Shown here in pieces: positions 1-12,465 of a stretch of DNA of 64,000 nucleotides (the first letter of the stretch is position 1; the number at the start of each line of letters is the position of its first letter). The stretch lies in NCBI RefSeq assembly GCF_014636935.1, contig NZ_BMES01000002.1, positions 787,421 through 851,420 on the forward strand. The letters run 5' to 3'. Below the pieces are notes generated by a model. That model saw nothing but the letters and a program-made list of their open reading frames with translations. It searched no databases and was not told where the DNA came from. The stretch is from Alsobacter metallidurans. GTDB lineage: Bacteria > Pseudomonadota > Alphaproteobacteria > Rhizobiales > Beijerinckiaceae. The position numbers and the translations under genes were made by a program.

Positions 1-2109
<2,109 letters not shown>

Positions 2110-2479
2110 TGGCGACCTCCACGTCCTGGATTATTGTTGATTCAGATTTCAGGGAAGAACGTATCCCGCCGAGTTATAAATGCCGAGCTTTAGCCGTTCG
2201 TTCCGCTTAAGCCAGAACAATATTCGCGCTCACATCTGGCAATAGCAACTAGCTGCGTATCGTCAATGCGCGGATACGAACGTTCTGATTATTTCTTGAT
2301 TGTTGTCGAAAGCGAGATGACGGACTTACGTCGCCAATTACGAAAGCCACGATCTTGATGTCACGTGCGCGAAAGCCGTGCCGCGTCCGCTGAGGGCATT
2401 GCCGCCAACCACGGCTTTGTGCTCTCAGCCGGATGGCCCGCGGCCTGCATCCCCGCCGATGGACCCTGTCGAGGTTTTC
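2110..2479. other. Divergent intergenic region between the poly-HAMP gene and glsA
   Basis: These 370 bases hold the promoters of two divergent genes. The kinase-proximal part is AT-richer than its surroundings. I see no convincing sigma-70 element, RNA gene or small gene. One weak candidate promoter for the minus-strand gene is listed separately. Confidence 0.5.
2179..2204 (-). promoter_or_regulatory. Weak candidate EcfG-type (general stress) promoter
   Basis: Read on the minus strand, GGAAC (2204-2200) is followed after 17 bases by CATT (2182-2179), about 70 bases before the poly-HAMP start. The alphaproteobacterial EcfG consensus is GGAAC-N16/17-CGTT. The second element has a mismatch, so this is only a suggestion. 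Confidence 0.22.
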
Positions 2480-3418
2480 ATGACCAGCACCGCCGCCGTT
2501 CTTCATGATGTCGTCGCCGACATTGCGGCGCAGATGAAAGCGCGCCCCGATCGCGGCGAGGTCGCGACCTACATCCCGGAACTCGCCCGGGTGGACCCTG
2601 CCGGCTTCGGCATCTGCGTCGTGGGCGCGGATGGCGCAGTTGCGAGCGCGGGCGACAGCGATGCGCCGTTCTCGATCCAGAGCGTGTCCAAGGTCTTCAC
2701 GCTGACGTTGGCGCTTGGCATGGCGGGCGACCGACTCTGGCGTCGGGTCGGACGCGAGCCGTCCGGCAGTCCGTTCAACTCCGTGGTGCAGCTTGAATAC
2801 GAACGCGGCGTCCCGCGAAACCCGTTCATCAACGCCGGCGCGATCGCGGTGACGGACGTGATCCTGTCGGGTCACCAACCCAAGGAGGCGCTGGGCGAGA
2901 TCCTGCGCTTCATCCGCTTCATCTCGGACGACGACGGGATCACGATCGACAAAGCCGTTGCCGCATCGGAGCAGCGCACCGGCTTTCGCAATGTCGCGCT
3001 CGCCAATTACATGAAATCGTTCGGCGTGCTGGAAAACCCCGTCGACTACACGCTCGGAGTTTACTTCCACCACTGCGCGATCGCGATGTCGTGCAGGCAA
3101 CTCGCGATGGCGGGCCGCTTCCTCGCCCATGGCGGGCGCAATCCGTCCACCGGCTTGTCAGTCGTCAGCCAGGAGCGCGCGAGACGCATTAACGCCCTGA
3201 TGCTGACCTGCGGGCACTATGATGGATCGGGAGAGTTCGCCTACCGGGTAGGCCTGCCGGGCAAAAGCGGCGTCGGCGGCGGCATCCTGGCGATCGTCCC
3301 CGGCGTCGCCTCCATCGCGGTGTGGTCGCCCGGGCTCGACGCCTCCGGCAACTCGCATCTGGGGCGCATCGCGCTGGAGCAGTTGTCCAAGCGGATGGGC
3401 TGGTCGATTTTTGGCTAG
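2480..3418 (+). CDS. glsA: Glutaminase A
   Basis: Hydrolyses L-glutamine to glutamate and ammonia in the cytosol. The 312-residue product matches the usual ~310-residue length of serine-dependent beta-lactamase-fold glutaminases. The catalytic Ser-x-x-Lys lies in [10 protein letters not shown]. Other family motifs are NPFINAGAI, [19 protein letters not shown] (here [15 protein letters not shown]) and [17 protein letters not shown] chose the ATG at 2480 because it follows GAGG and fits the family N-terminus; in-frame upstream codons read as low-quality sequence. It lies next to gstI and glnII, so glutamine breakdown and synthesis are encoded side by side. Confidence 0.95.
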   Translation: MTSTAAVLHDVVADIAAQMKARPDRGEVATYIPELARVDPAGFGICVVGADGAVASAGDSDAPFSIQSVSKVFTLTLALGMAGDRLWRRVGREPSGSPFNSVVQLEYERGVPRNPFINAGAIAVTDVILSGHQPKEALGEILRFIRFISDDDGITIDKAVAASEQRTGFRNVALANYMKSFGVLENPVDYTLGVYFHHCAIAMSCRQLAMAGRFLAHGGRNPSTGLSVVSQERARRINALMLTCGHYDGSGEFAYRVGLPGKSGVGGGILAIVPGVASIAVWSPGLDASGNSHLGRIALEQLSKRMGWSIFG

Positions 3419-3473
3419 TCGGCGCACAAAAGCTGCGCAAACTGCCTAACAAGAAGGCACGCAAGGATTCTGC

Positions 3474-3665
3474 TCAGCCCTTGCGGTCGGGGTCCGCTTC
3501 CCGAATGGCCGCGTCATGGTACCAGCCGGCGCCAAACGTCATGGCAGGCGCCGCCGGTGACGCGGGCGCGCGTTCGGCGTGCTTTCGCCCGTCCAGGCGA
3601 CCGAGCCGAGCACGGCCCGTAAAAGGAAGGATCGTCGCCGTCTGGCGCGTACGATTGGCGCTCAT
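3474..3665 (-). CDS. gstI: Glutamine synthetase II translation inhibitor GstI (DUF2735 family)
   Basis: A 63-residue protein with the family's N-terminal QTATILPF segment and C-terminal GWYHDAAIREA segment. It is divergent from glnII, as described for gstI in Rhizobium leguminosarum, where a 63-residue GstI blocks translation of glnII mRNA under nitrogen excess. The ATG at 3665 is preferred over the one at 3671 because AGGGGG lies six bases upstream of it and gives exactly 63 residues. Family assignment rests on motif, length and gene position. The inhibitory role here is inferred by homology. Confidence 0.82.
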   Translation of the reverse strand: MSANRTRQTATILPFTGRARLGRLDGRKHAERAPASPAAPAMTFGAGWYHDAAIREADPDRKG

Positions 3666-3873
3666 GTGCATCCCCCTGCGTTCACTGCGTCGGGACTAAC
3701 GGGCCGCATTGCCCAGCGTTCCATCGATTGCCCAATACTAGGGCTCAAGCTCGTTAATTAATAGGCGCCACGCACAACTTCAGATCGGCAGAGGCCCGAG
3801 CCTCAACGCCAGGGCTGCCATGTGGTTGCTTCGATCAGCTTCGGACGGGGATGGCGGCCGCGCCAAGCCGGGG

Positions 3874-3890
3874 CTGGCACGCTTAATGCT
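3874..3890 (+). promoter_or_regulatory. Sigma-54 (RpoN) -24/-12 promoter of glnII
   Basis: CTGGCACGCTTAATGCT carries GG at 3876-3877 and GC at 3888-3889, exactly ten bases apart, and nearly matches the consensus TGGCACG-N4-TTGC. Transcription would start near 3900, about 80 bases before the glnII ATG, leaving a leader in which GstI could act. Known: rhizobial glnII is activated by NtrC with sigma-54. I did not find a clean NtrC site (TGCACC-N5-GGTGCA) upstream. Confidence 0.85.
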
Positions 3891-3980
3891 TTTTAGGAAA
3901 CAGCCACCGGCTACCACGCGGTCTACCCGCGGACTTGGCTTGTCACCTTGTTCGCGAAACTCGTTTGAGTGGGAAACATC

Positions 3981-5012
3981 ATGACGAAGTACAAGCTGGA
4001 ATACGTCTGGCTCGACGGCTACACGCCGACGCCGAACCTCCGCGGCAAGACGCAGATCAAGGAATTCGACAGCTTCCCGACGCTCGAGCAGCTTCCGCTG
4101 TGGGGCTTCGACGGCAGCTCGACCCAGCAGGCCGAGGGCCACAGCTCCGACTGCGTGCTGAAGCCCGTCCGCGTCGTACCCGACATCACGCGCACCAACG
4201 GCGCCGTGGTGCTCTGCGAAGTTCTGATGCCGGACCTCACCCCGCATCCGTCCAATAAGCGAGCCACCATCCTGGACGACGAGGGCGCCTGGTTCGGCTT
4301 CGAGCAGGAATACTTCTTCTACAAGGACGGGCGCCCGCTCGGCTTCCCGGCCTCCGGCTACCCGGCTCCGCAGGGCCCCTACTACACGGGCGTCGGTTAC
4401 AAGAACGTCGGCGACGTGGCCCGCAAGATCGTCGAGGAGCATCTCGACATCTGCCTCGCGGCCGGCCTCAACCATGAGGGCATCAACGCCGAAGTGGCCA
4501 AGGGCCAGTGGGAATTCCAGATCTTCGGCAAGGGCTCCAAGCGCGCCGCCGACGAGATGTGGCTCGCCCGCTACTTCCTCGAGCGTCTGACCGAGTCCTA
4601 CGGCATCGACATCGAGTACCACTGCAAGCCGCTCGGCGACACCGACTGGAACGGCTCGGGCATGCACTGCAACTTCTCCACCTCCTTCATGCGTGAAGTG
4701 GGCGGCAAGGAGTACTTCGAGCAGCTCATGGCGGCTTTCGCGGACGCCCGCGCCGACCACATCGCGGTCTACGGCCCAGACAACCACATGCGCCTTACGG
4801 GCAAGCACGAGACGGCTTCGATCCACACCTTCAGCTACGGCGTGGCCGATCGCGGTTGCTCGATCCGCGTGCCTCACAGCTTCGTCAACAACGGCTACAA
4901 GGGCTATCTCGAGGATCGCCGCCCGAACTCCATGGGCGACCCCTACCAGATCGCCTCGCAGGTGCTGAAGACGATCTCGACCGTGCCGACCGCCAAGAAG
5001 GCGGCCGCCTGA
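3981..5012 (+). CDS. glnII: Glutamine synthetase, type II (eukaryotic-like GSII)
   Basis: ATP-dependent synthesis of glutamine from glutamate and ammonia in the cytosol. At 343 residues it is the short type-II form, not the ~470-residue GlnA. Visible motifs are WGFDGSST near residue 42, the metal-binding GFEQEYFFY, NGSGMHCNFST, the ATP-site GKHETASIHTFSYG and RVPHSFV. GSII lacks the adenylylation site of GlnA, so control falls on transcription and translation, fitting the sigma-54 promoter and divergent gstI. The ATG at 3981 fits the family start MTKYKLEY. A terminator follows. Confidence 0.97.
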   Translation: MTKYKLEYVWLDGYTPTPNLRGKTQIKEFDSFPTLEQLPLWGFDGSSTQQAEGHSSDCVLKPVRVVPDITRTNGAVVLCEVLMPDLTPHPSNKRATILDDEGAWFGFEQEYFFYKDGRPLGFPASGYPAPQGPYYTGVGYKNVGDVARKIVEEHLDICLAAGLNHEGINAEVAKGQWEFQIFGKGSKRAADEMWLARYFLERLTESYGIDIEYHCKPLGDTDWNGSGMHCNFSTSFMREVGGKEYFEQLMAAFADARADHIAVYGPDNHMRLTGKHETASIHTFSYGVADRGCSIRVPHSFVNNGYKGYLEDRRPNSMGDPYQIASQVLKTISTVPTAKKAAA

Positions 5013-5060
5013 TCCAGGCCCAACGGCGCGGCCTCCAGGCCTGCGCCGCCCTTTCCGGAA

Positions 5061-5091
5061 AGCCGGCCCTCGTGGCCGGCTTCTCCTATTT
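5061..5091 (+). terminator. Hairpin terminator after glnII
   Basis: AGCCGGCC (5061-5068), loop CTCGT, and GGCCGGCT (5074-5081) form a perfect 8-bp stem, followed by the T-rich TCTCCTATTT. It separates glnII from the convergent IclR gene. Confidence 0.75.
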
Positions 5092-5949
5092 CTGGAGGCG
5101 TGGCAGGGCGGCCGGCGCCCGGCCCCGGCCGGAGTAGCGACGAGTGAGCAGCCGCGCGGTTTCGACCGCGTGCTCGCCCAGTTCCGGCAGGATCTCCAGC
5201 GGCATTCGCACGGATGGCGCCGAGATCGAGACGGCGCCGACGGGCTCGTCGTTCTCGTCGCGAATGGCTGCGGACACGCAGCGCATCCCCACCGTGTGCT
5301 CCTCGTCATCGATCCCGTAGCCGCGCTCGCGGGTCCGCGTCACCTCCGCCTCGAGAGCCGCGCGATCGATGATCGTGTTGAACGTAAAGCCTTCGAGCGT
5401 CAGGCCGTCGAGCCGACGCACGCGTTGCGCCTCGTCCAGCGCCGCGAGGATCGCCTTGCCAGCCGCCGACGCATGGATCGGCAGCCGTCGGCCGAGGCGA
5501 AAGAAGGCCCTCACGGGCGCGTGGCTCTCGGCCTGCGCCACGCAGACCAGCTCGTCGCCGTCCAGCATCGAGAGATTCACGGTTTCCTTCACCCTGCCCT
5601 GCAGTTCGCGGATCACCGGCCGGCCGATGTCGGGCAATTTGCGGATCCGCAGATAGGCCGAACCAACCCGGAAGAGGCCGACGCCGACAGTCCAGAGCCC
5701 TGTCTCGGCGTCGTGCGCCACGAGCTCGCGCCGTTGCAGCGTCATCAGCATGCGGTGGGCGGTCGAGGTCGGCAGCTCGGCAAAGCGCGCCACGTCGCTG
5801 AGCGAAAGGCCATCCACGGAGGACAGCACCTCCAGGATGCCGATCGCGCGATCGAGCGACTGGATCTCGCCGCCCGCTTCCGCCTGGACACTGGGCGGCC
5901 GCCCGCGTTTGCGCGGCGGGGTGGCGTTGGGCGTGGTGAGGTCGACCAT
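5086..5949 (-). CDS. IclR-family transcriptional regulator
   Basis: 287 residues with an N-terminal winged helix (LDRAIGILEVLSSVDGLSLS, then LPTSTAHRMLMTL) and a C-terminal IclR ligand-binding domain (RLPIHASAAGKAILAAL, GYGIDDEEHTVGMRCVSAAI). A basic leader (PPRKRGRPPS) precedes the helix-turn-helix. It is divergent from the glyoxylate-carboligase-like operon. Known: the E. coli IclR-family protein AllR represses gcl and responds to glyoxylate. By position I infer a similar role here. The effector is not visible from sequence. Confidence 0.9.
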   Translation of the reverse strand: MVDLTTPNATPPRKRGRPPSVQAEAGGEIQSLDRAIGILEVLSSVDGLSLSDVARFAELPTSTAHRMLMTLQRRELVAHDAETGLWTVGVGLFRVGSAYLRIRKLPDIGRPVIRELQGRVKETVNLSMLDGDELVCVAQAESHAPVRAFFRLGRRLPIHASAAGKAILAALDEAQRVRRLDGLTLEGFTFNTIIDRAALEAEVTRTRERGYGIDDEEHTVGMRCVSAAIRDENDEPVGAVSISAPSVRMPLEILPELGEHAVETARLLTRRYSGRGRAPAALPRLQK

Positions 5950-6040
5950 GCAGGCTCCTTTCCGACCTCCCTAGCATGCCGGATTGGCGCTGTAACGATT
6001 TTCCGCAGCGCAAGAACGATTTCCAATTGCGCCCCGAAAT

Positions 6041-6071
6041 CTGGCATGCCAGTCTTCTCGCATCGTGAGAA
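6041..6071. promoter_or_regulatory. Candidate IclR operator in the divergent iclR/gcl region
   Basis: CTGGCATGCCAG (6041-6052) is a perfect 12-bp palindrome. It is followed by TTCTC (6055-6059) paired with GAGAA (6067-6071). A partial copy, CTAGCATGCCGG, lies at 5971-5982 near the IclR start. Repeated palindromic motifs between a regulator and its divergent target fit auto- and cross-regulation. The exact site is inferred. Confidence 0.5.
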
Positions 6072-6112
6072 TGATTTTCGGCCGAAAGCAATCCGGTGAC
6101 AGGGAGGCCACA

Positions 6113-7858
<1,746 letters not shown>

Positions 7859-7884
7859 CCATGTCCGCACGGAGGAAAAACGCC

Positions 7885-8859
7885 ATGAAAATCACTGTCT
7901 ACGGCGCCGGCGCGATCGGCGGCTACATGGGTGCGCTGCTCTCGCAGGCCGGCGCGGAGGTGAGTTTCGTCGCCCGCGGCGCGCATCTCGACGCCATGCG
8001 GCGAAAGGGCGTGCGGGTCATCCGCGAGAACGACGAGATCGTCGCCCATCCGTTCTGTACGGACGATCCTGCCGAGCTCGGCCCGCAGGACTACGTGATC
8101 CTGGCCCTCAAGGCCCATTCGGTGCCGGGCGTGGTGGACGCCATGCAGCCGCTTCTCGGCAACGAGACCGGCATCGTCACCGCGGTGAACGGCATTCCGT
8201 ACTGGTACTTTCACCGCCACGGCGGCGCGCTGGAAGGCACGACCCTCGAGAGCGTCGACCCGGGCGGAGCCCAGTGGCGCAAGCTTGGGCCCGAGCGCGC
8301 CATCGGCTGCGTGGTTTATCCGGCGACCGAGGTGGTGGAGCCGGGCGTCATCCAGCACGTCTATGGCGACAAATTCCCCATCGGCGAACCCACCGGCGAG
8401 CACACCGAACGCGTGGAGAGGTTCTCGGCCATGATGGGCTACGCCGGCCTGCGAGCGCCGGTGCTGGACAATATCCGGGACGAGATCTGGCTCAAGCTCT
8501 GGGGCAACCTGTGCTTCAACCCCATCAGCGCCCTCACGCACGCCACCCTGGACGTGATCTGCGACGACCCCGGCACGCGGGCGGTCGCAAAGGCGATGAT
8601 GCTGGAGGCGAAAGCGATCGGCGACGCCGTCGGCGTGAACTTCCGCGTCGACGTTGAGCGCCGCATCAACGGGGCCGGCGCGGTCGGGGCGCACAAGACC
8701 TCGATGCTTCAGGACCTCGAGCGCGGGCGGCCCATGGAGATCGATCCGCTCGTGTCCGTGGTGCAGGAAATGGGACGTCTGGTCGGCGTGCCGACACCCA
8801 CCCTCGACGTCGTTCTCGCGCTCGTCCGGCAGCGCGCTCAGACGGCCGTCAGGCATTGA
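7885..8859 (+). CDS. Ketopantoate reductase (PanE/ApbA)-family NADPH-dependent reductase
   Basis: 324 residues. The N-terminal Rossmann motif is VYGAGAIGGYMGALL. Family residues include the Lys in ILALKAHS, the helical-domain EIWLKLWGNLCFNPISAL and the C-terminal HKTSMLQDLERGRPMEID. The start ATG at 7885 sits seven bases after GGAGG. It occupies the place where gcl operons usually carry hydroxypyruvate isomerase (hyi). A role in pantothenate synthesis is unlikely here. I infer reduction of a 2-keto or branched hydroxyketo intermediate made by the neighbouring ThDP enzyme. Confidence 0.85.
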   Translation: MKITVYGAGAIGGYMGALLSQAGAEVSFVARGAHLDAMRRKGVRVIRENDEIVAHPFCTDDPAELGPQDYVILALKAHSVPGVVDAMQPLLGNETGIVTAVNGIPYWYFHRHGGALEGTTLESVDPGGAQWRKLGPERAIGCVVYPATEVVEPGVIQHVYGDKFPIGEPTGEHTERVERFSAMMGYAGLRAPVLDNIRDEIWLKLWGNLCFNPISALTHATLDVICDDPGTRAVAKAMMLEAKAIGDAVGVNFRVDVERRINGAGAVGAHKTSMLQDLERGRPMEIDPLVSVVQEMGRLVGVPTPTLDVVLALVRQRAQTAVRH

Positions 8860-8869
8860 GGACGGGGCC

Positions 8870-9640
8870 ATGACCCACTGGATCCGCTACGCCCATGAGG
8901 GGCGCACAGCCTACGGAACGCTGGAGGGCGACGTCGTCCAGCCCCACCGGGGCGACCCTTTCACCGCCGCAGAGCCCGTCGGGGCGCCGATGCCGCTGGC
9001 CCGCGTCGACGTGCTGGCCCCGTCGCAGCCGACCAAGATCATTGCGCTGTGGAACAACTATCGCGCCCTCGCGGCAAAGCTCGGGCAGCCCGCGCCGCAA
9101 GAGCCGCTCTATCTGCTGAAGGCTCCCACCACCGTGGCGCGCCCGGGCGCCGAGATCCGGCGGCCGCGCTTCTACGAGGGCCGCATCGTGTTCGAGGGCG
9201 AACTCGGCATCGTGATCGGCCGGGCGTGCAAGGACGCCGACGAGGACGAGGCCGGCCGCGCCATCCTGGGCTACACCTGCGTGAACGACATCACGGCCGC
9301 GGACTTGCTGAACAAGGACCCAAGCTTTCCGCAATGGGCGCGGGCCAAGAGCTTTGACGGGTTCTGCCCGTTCGGACCCGCGATCGCGACGGATCTCGAC
9401 CTCGACCAGGTCGTTATCCGGACAAGGCTGGACGGCGAGGAGCGGCAGAACTACCCGCTCGCCGACGCCGTGTTCCAGCCGGCCCGCCTCGTCAGCCTGC
9501 TGTCGCGCGACATGACGCTGCTGCCGGGCGACCTGATCTGCATGGGCACGTCGCTGGGGGTCGGCGCGATGAAAGGGCCAGTGAACCGCGTCGAAGTCTC
9601 GATCGACGGGATCGGGACGCTCAGCAACGTCCTCGCCTGA
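8870..9640 (+). CDS. Fumarylacetoacetate hydrolase (FAH)-family protein
   Basis: 256 residues with the FAH fold. It has the metal-binding FEGELGIVIG, followed by GYTCVNDITAADL, WARAKSFDGFCPFGP and the C-terminal LLPGDLICMGTSLGVG. The family includes C-C hydrolases, decarboxylases and dehydratases of beta-diketo or 2-keto-3-deoxy acids in Mg-dependent reactions. It starts 10 bases after the PanE-like gene and ends the operon, so it likely acts in the same pathway. The substrate cannot be read from sequence. Confidence 0.88.
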   Translation: MTHWIRYAHEGRTAYGTLEGDVVQPHRGDPFTAAEPVGAPMPLARVDVLAPSQPTKIIALWNNYRALAAKLGQPAPQEPLYLLKAPTTVARPGAEIRRPRFYEGRIVFEGELGIVIGRACKDADEDEAGRAILGYTCVNDITAADLLNKDPSFPQWARAKSFDGFCPFGPAIATDLDLDQVVIRTRLDGEERQNYPLADAVFQPARLVSLLSRDMTLLPGDLICMGTSLGVGAMKGPVNRVEVSIDGIGTLSNVLA

Positions 9641-9690
9641 GCGGCCAGGAGAGCGATGCCGAGGAGGCGGCGCGCGGCCGCCGCCGCCCG

Positions 9691-10137
9691 TCAGCCCTCG
9701 GCGTCCATGGCGTGCAGCATCTCGACCCGCCGCCGGCAATCCTCGTCCGTGGAGAACTCGGCCTGCAGGTAGGAGGCGACGAGATCCTTCGCGAGCCACG
9801 GCCCGATGATCTGCGCGCCGATGCACATCACGTTGACGTCGTCATGCTCCACGGACTGGTGGGCCGAGTGGACGTCATGGCAGACCGCCGCCCGGATGCC
9901 CTTCACCTTGTTGGCCGCGATGGACGCGCCGACGCCTGTGCCGCACACCATGATGCCGCGCTCGGCTTCGCCCGCCTTGAGCTTGCCGGTGAGTTCGCGC
10001 GCGATCACCGGGAAGTCCACCGGCTTGTCGTCGTGCGAACCCACGTCCGTGACCTCGTGGCCGAGCGCGCGAACCTGCTCCATGACGGTCTGCTTGAGGA
10101 TCCAGCCCGCGTGATCCGAACCGATGACGACTCGCAT
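9691..10137 (-). CDS. rpiB: RpiB/LacAB-family sugar(-phosphate) isomerase
   Basis: 148 residues with the N-terminal VIGSDHAGWILKQ and the catalytic-Cys loop GIMVCGTGVGASIAANK. Known: the family interconverts aldose and ketose phosphates, including ribose-5-P, allose-6-P and erythrulose-4-P. The region that in ribose-5-phosphate isomerase B reads like AR-x-HND (phosphate-binding Arg) is SVEHDDVNV here, and the C-terminal His/Arg cluster is altered. I therefore doubt a plain Rpi activity and favour a short-chain sugar acid or tetrose. It is the last gene of the GntR-led operon, separated from the binding-protein gene by a hairpin. Confidence 0.82.
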   Translation of the reverse strand: MRVVIGSDHAGWILKQTVMEQVRALGHEVTDVGSHDDKPVDFPVIARELTGKLKAGEAERGIMVCGTGVGASIAANKVKGIRAAVCHDVHSAHQSVEHDDVNVMCIGAQIIGPWLAKDLVASYLQAEFSTDEDCRRRVEMLHAMDAEG

Positions 10138-10167
10138 AGTGGTGTCCTGCCTTACAATTGGGGGAAT

Positions 10168-10195
10168 GGGCCGGCGCACCGCTGCGCGCCGGCCC
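10168..10195 (-). terminator. Strong GC hairpin between the binding-protein gene and rpiB
   Basis: GGGCCGGCGC (10168-10177) pairs with GCGCCGGCCC (10186-10195). No U-tract follows in the minus-strand direction. Hairpins like this after a solute-binding-protein gene commonly stabilise its mRNA and attenuate the genes beyond it, here rpiB. Confidence 0.55.
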
Positions 10196-10205
10196 GCTTG
10201 TCGCG

Positions 10206-10997
10206 TCAGCCGCGCATCTCGGGCGGCAGCTCGCTGCCGTGGAATTTCTTGTAGATCTCGTTGAGCTTGCCGTTCTTCAGGTTCGCGGCGATCCACTCGT
10301 TCAGCTTCTCGATCATCTTGGGCTCGCCCTGGCGCACCCCGATCGCGAGGTCAAAATTGCGGATCGGCACCTTGGGCTCGAACACCCGGCCGGGGTTCTT
10401 GACGCCGATCTGGTTCACGATCGTGGCCGATGACGCGACGCAGTCGGCCTGGCCCGACACGGCGGCCGTCACCATGGTGGCGTCGTCGTCGAAGCGCGCG
10501 AGCTTCAGGTTGCGGTCCTTCATGTTGCTGAGTTCGGTGTCCTGCGTGGTGCCGCGCGACACCGCGATGGTCTTGTCCTTCAGGTCCGCCCAGTCCTTCA
10601 CGGTGGCGGTCTTCAGGCAGCCCACCACCGATTGGAGCGCCGCGTATGGCTTGGTGAAGTCGATGACCTTGGCGCGCTCGGGCGTGACCGACAGGGTCGA
10701 GACGATGATGTCGGCCTTGTTGGTCTGCACATTCGGGATGCGGGTGGCGCCGGTGGTCTGGATCCACTCGATCTCGAGGCCCCAGTCCTTGGCCAGCAAC
10801 TGCGCGGTCTCCACGTCGGAGCCGGTCGGCTTCATGGCGGAGTCCATCATGCCGGACGGCGGGATCGCCATGTCGGTCGCAATGCGGATCTTCTTGGCCT
10901 TCATGACGTCGTCGAGCAGGTCGGCCCGGGCCGCGCCCGAGGCGATCACAGTCATGCAGGCGGCCGCAACGGCGGCCATCAGGGTTGTCTTGAGCAT
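10206..10997 (-). CDS. ABC transporter substrate-binding protein, polar amino acid type (SBP family 3)
   Basis: 263 residues with a cleavable signal peptide (AACMTVIASGAARA). The mature protein opens with KAKKIRIATDMAIPPSG, the family-3 pattern, and later has STLSVTPERAKVIDFTKPY and SRGTTQDTELSN. It captures a small amino-acid-like or carboxylate ligand in the periplasm for the adjacent permeases and ATPase. The canonical Arg that binds an amino-acid carboxylate (usually in RxxxxDF) appears as ERAKVIDF. The ligand is unknown. Confidence 0.92.
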   Translation of the reverse strand: MLKTTLMAAVAAACMTVIASGAARADLLDDVMKAKKIRIATDMAIPPSGMMDSAMKPTGSDVETAQLLAKDWGLEIEWIQTTGATRIPNVQTNKADIIVSTLSVTPERAKVIDFTKPYAALQSVVGCLKTATVKDWADLKDKTIAVSRGTTQDTELSNMKDRNLKLARFDDDATMVTAAVSGQADCVASSATIVNQIGVKNPGRVFEPKVPIRNFDLAIGVRQGEPKMIEKLNEWIAANLKNGKLNEIYKKFHGSELPPEMRG

Positions 10998-11031
10998 TGT
11001 TTCTCTCCCTCTCGTGGTTCTTGTCAGGCCG

Positions 11032-11787
11032 TCACAGGCCCGTTCCGAGGAACTGGGCCAGCTCCGGAGTCGTGGGGGTCGTCAGCACCGCGGCGGTCCC
11101 GTGTTCGTGGACCTTGCCGCGATGCATGAAGACGACCCGGTCGGCGATGCTGCGGGCGAAGCCCATCTCGTGGGTCACCATCACCATCGTCATGCCGTCG
11201 GCCGCGAGGCCTTCGATCACCTTCAGCACTTCGCCGGTGAGTTCCGGGTCGAGCGCGGACGTCACCTCGTCGAACAGCATCACCTTCGGGCGCATGGCGA
11301 GCGACCGCGCGATGGCGGCGCGCTGTTGCTGGCCGCCGGACAACTGCTCGGGGTAGTGCTGGATTTTGTCCGAGAGCCCCACCTGCGCGAGCGCGGCGCG
11401 GGCCTGCTCGCGCGCCTCGGCCTTCGAGGTTCCCTTCACGCAGGTCGGCGCCAGCGTGATGTTTTCCTCGATGGTGAGGTGCGGGAACAAATTGTAGCTC
11501 TGGAACACGATCCCGACGTCCTGCCGCAGCGCGCGGAGGTCCAGGGCCGGGTCGTGGACCTTGCGGCCGCACACCACGATCTCGCCGCTGTCGATCGTCT
11601 CGAACCGGTCGATGCAGCGCAGCGCCGTGCTCTTGCCCGACCCGCTTCGGCCGATGATGCACAGCACGTCGCCCCGGGCGACGTCGAAGGTGACGCCGTC
11701 GAGCACCTTCAACGGCCCGAAGCTCTTGTGCACGTTCGTGAGCGCGACCACGGTGGCGCCCGTTGCGACGTTTGCGATGTCTGACAT
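11032..11787 (-). CDS. ABC transporter ATP-binding protein, GlnQ type
   Basis: 251 residues. Walker A is GRSGSGKST, the signature LSGGQQQR, and Walker [13 protein letters not shown], followed by the H-loop MVMVTHEMG. This layout is typical of polar amino-acid importers (GlnQ/HisP). The ATG at 11787 overlaps the TGA of the upstream permease gene by one base, which implies translational coupling. It energises the two membrane subunits encoded at 11787-13149. Confidence 0.95.
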   Translation of the reverse strand: MSDIANVATGATVVALTNVHKSFGPLKVLDGVTFDVARGDVLCIIGRSGSGKSTALRCIDRFETIDSGEIVVCGRKVHDPALDLRALRQDVGIVFQSYNLFPHLTIEENITLAPTCVKGTSKAEAREQARAALAQVGLSDKIQHYPEQLSGGQQQRAAIARSLAMRPKVMLFDEVTSALDPELTGEVLKVIEGLAADGMTMVMVTHEMGFARSIADRVVFMHRGKVHEHGTAAVLTTPTTPELAQFLGTGL

Positions 11788-12455
11788 CAGGCGGTCTCGA
11801 CGGAAAGGCGGGGCCGGCCCTGGCTGGCCTCGAGCCGTCGGCTGAGCCGCGACACGGGATAGCAGAGCGCGAAGTAGACCACCGCGATGATGAGGTAGAT
11901 CAGGAAGGGCTCGAACAGGGCGTTGTTGATGATCTGCCCTGCCCTCGCGAGCTCGACGAATCCGACCACCGACGCCAGCGACGTGTTCTTGATGATCTGC
12001 ACCATGAACCCGACGGTGGGCGGCGTCGCGATGCGCACCGCCTGGGGCAGGATCACCCGCATCATGCGCTGCGTGCGCGACAGGGCCAGGCCCTCGGCCG
12101 CCTCCCACTGCTGCTTCGGCACGGATTCGATGCAGCCACGCCAGATCTCGCCCAGATAGGCCCCGACATAGACGGTGAGCGACACGGAGGCCGCCGTCAG
12201 CGGCGACACCGTGATCCCCAGCGGCGGCAGGCCGAAATAGGTCAGGAACATAATGACCAGCAGCGGCGTGCCCTGGATCAGCTGCACATAGCCGGCCGCC
12301 AGGATGCGCACCGCCCGCAAGGGCGAGATGCGCGCCAGCGCGACCACGAAACCTGCGAGCCCGCCGCCGACCAGCGCGATCAGCGAGAGGCCAATCGTCC
12401 ACAGCGCTCCGTTGGCCAGGAAGGCCAGGTGATTGACGTTCAGGGAACCGCCCAT
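11787..12455 (-). CDS. ABC transporter permease, polar amino acid type (HisM/GlnP)
   Basis: 222 residues with about five hydrophobic segments. The cytoplasmic EAA loop reads [22 protein letters not shown] and contacts the ATPase. The N-terminal motif [20 protein letters not shown] is typical of the His/Glu/Gln/Arg permease family. It pairs with the next permease as a heterodimer. It starts ten bases after that gene ends. Confidence 0.93.
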   Translation of the reverse strand: MGGSLNVNHLAFLANGALWTIGLSLIALVGGGLAGFVVALARISPLRAVRILAAGYVQLIQGTPLLVIMFLTYFGLPPLGITVSPLTAASVSLTVYVGAYLGEIWRGCIESVPKQQWEAAEGLALSRTQRMMRVILPQAVRIATPPTVGFMVQIIKNTSLASVVGFVELARAGQIINNALFEPFLIYLIIAVVYFALCYPVSRLSRRLEASQGRPRLSVETA

Positions 12456-12465
12456 GCCGCTCCCC

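Noticed and set aside
3322-3761. Plus-strand open frames over the glsA end and gstI
   Set aside because: They overlap gstI, which has a good ribosome binding site and GstI family motifs, and they show no motifs of their own.
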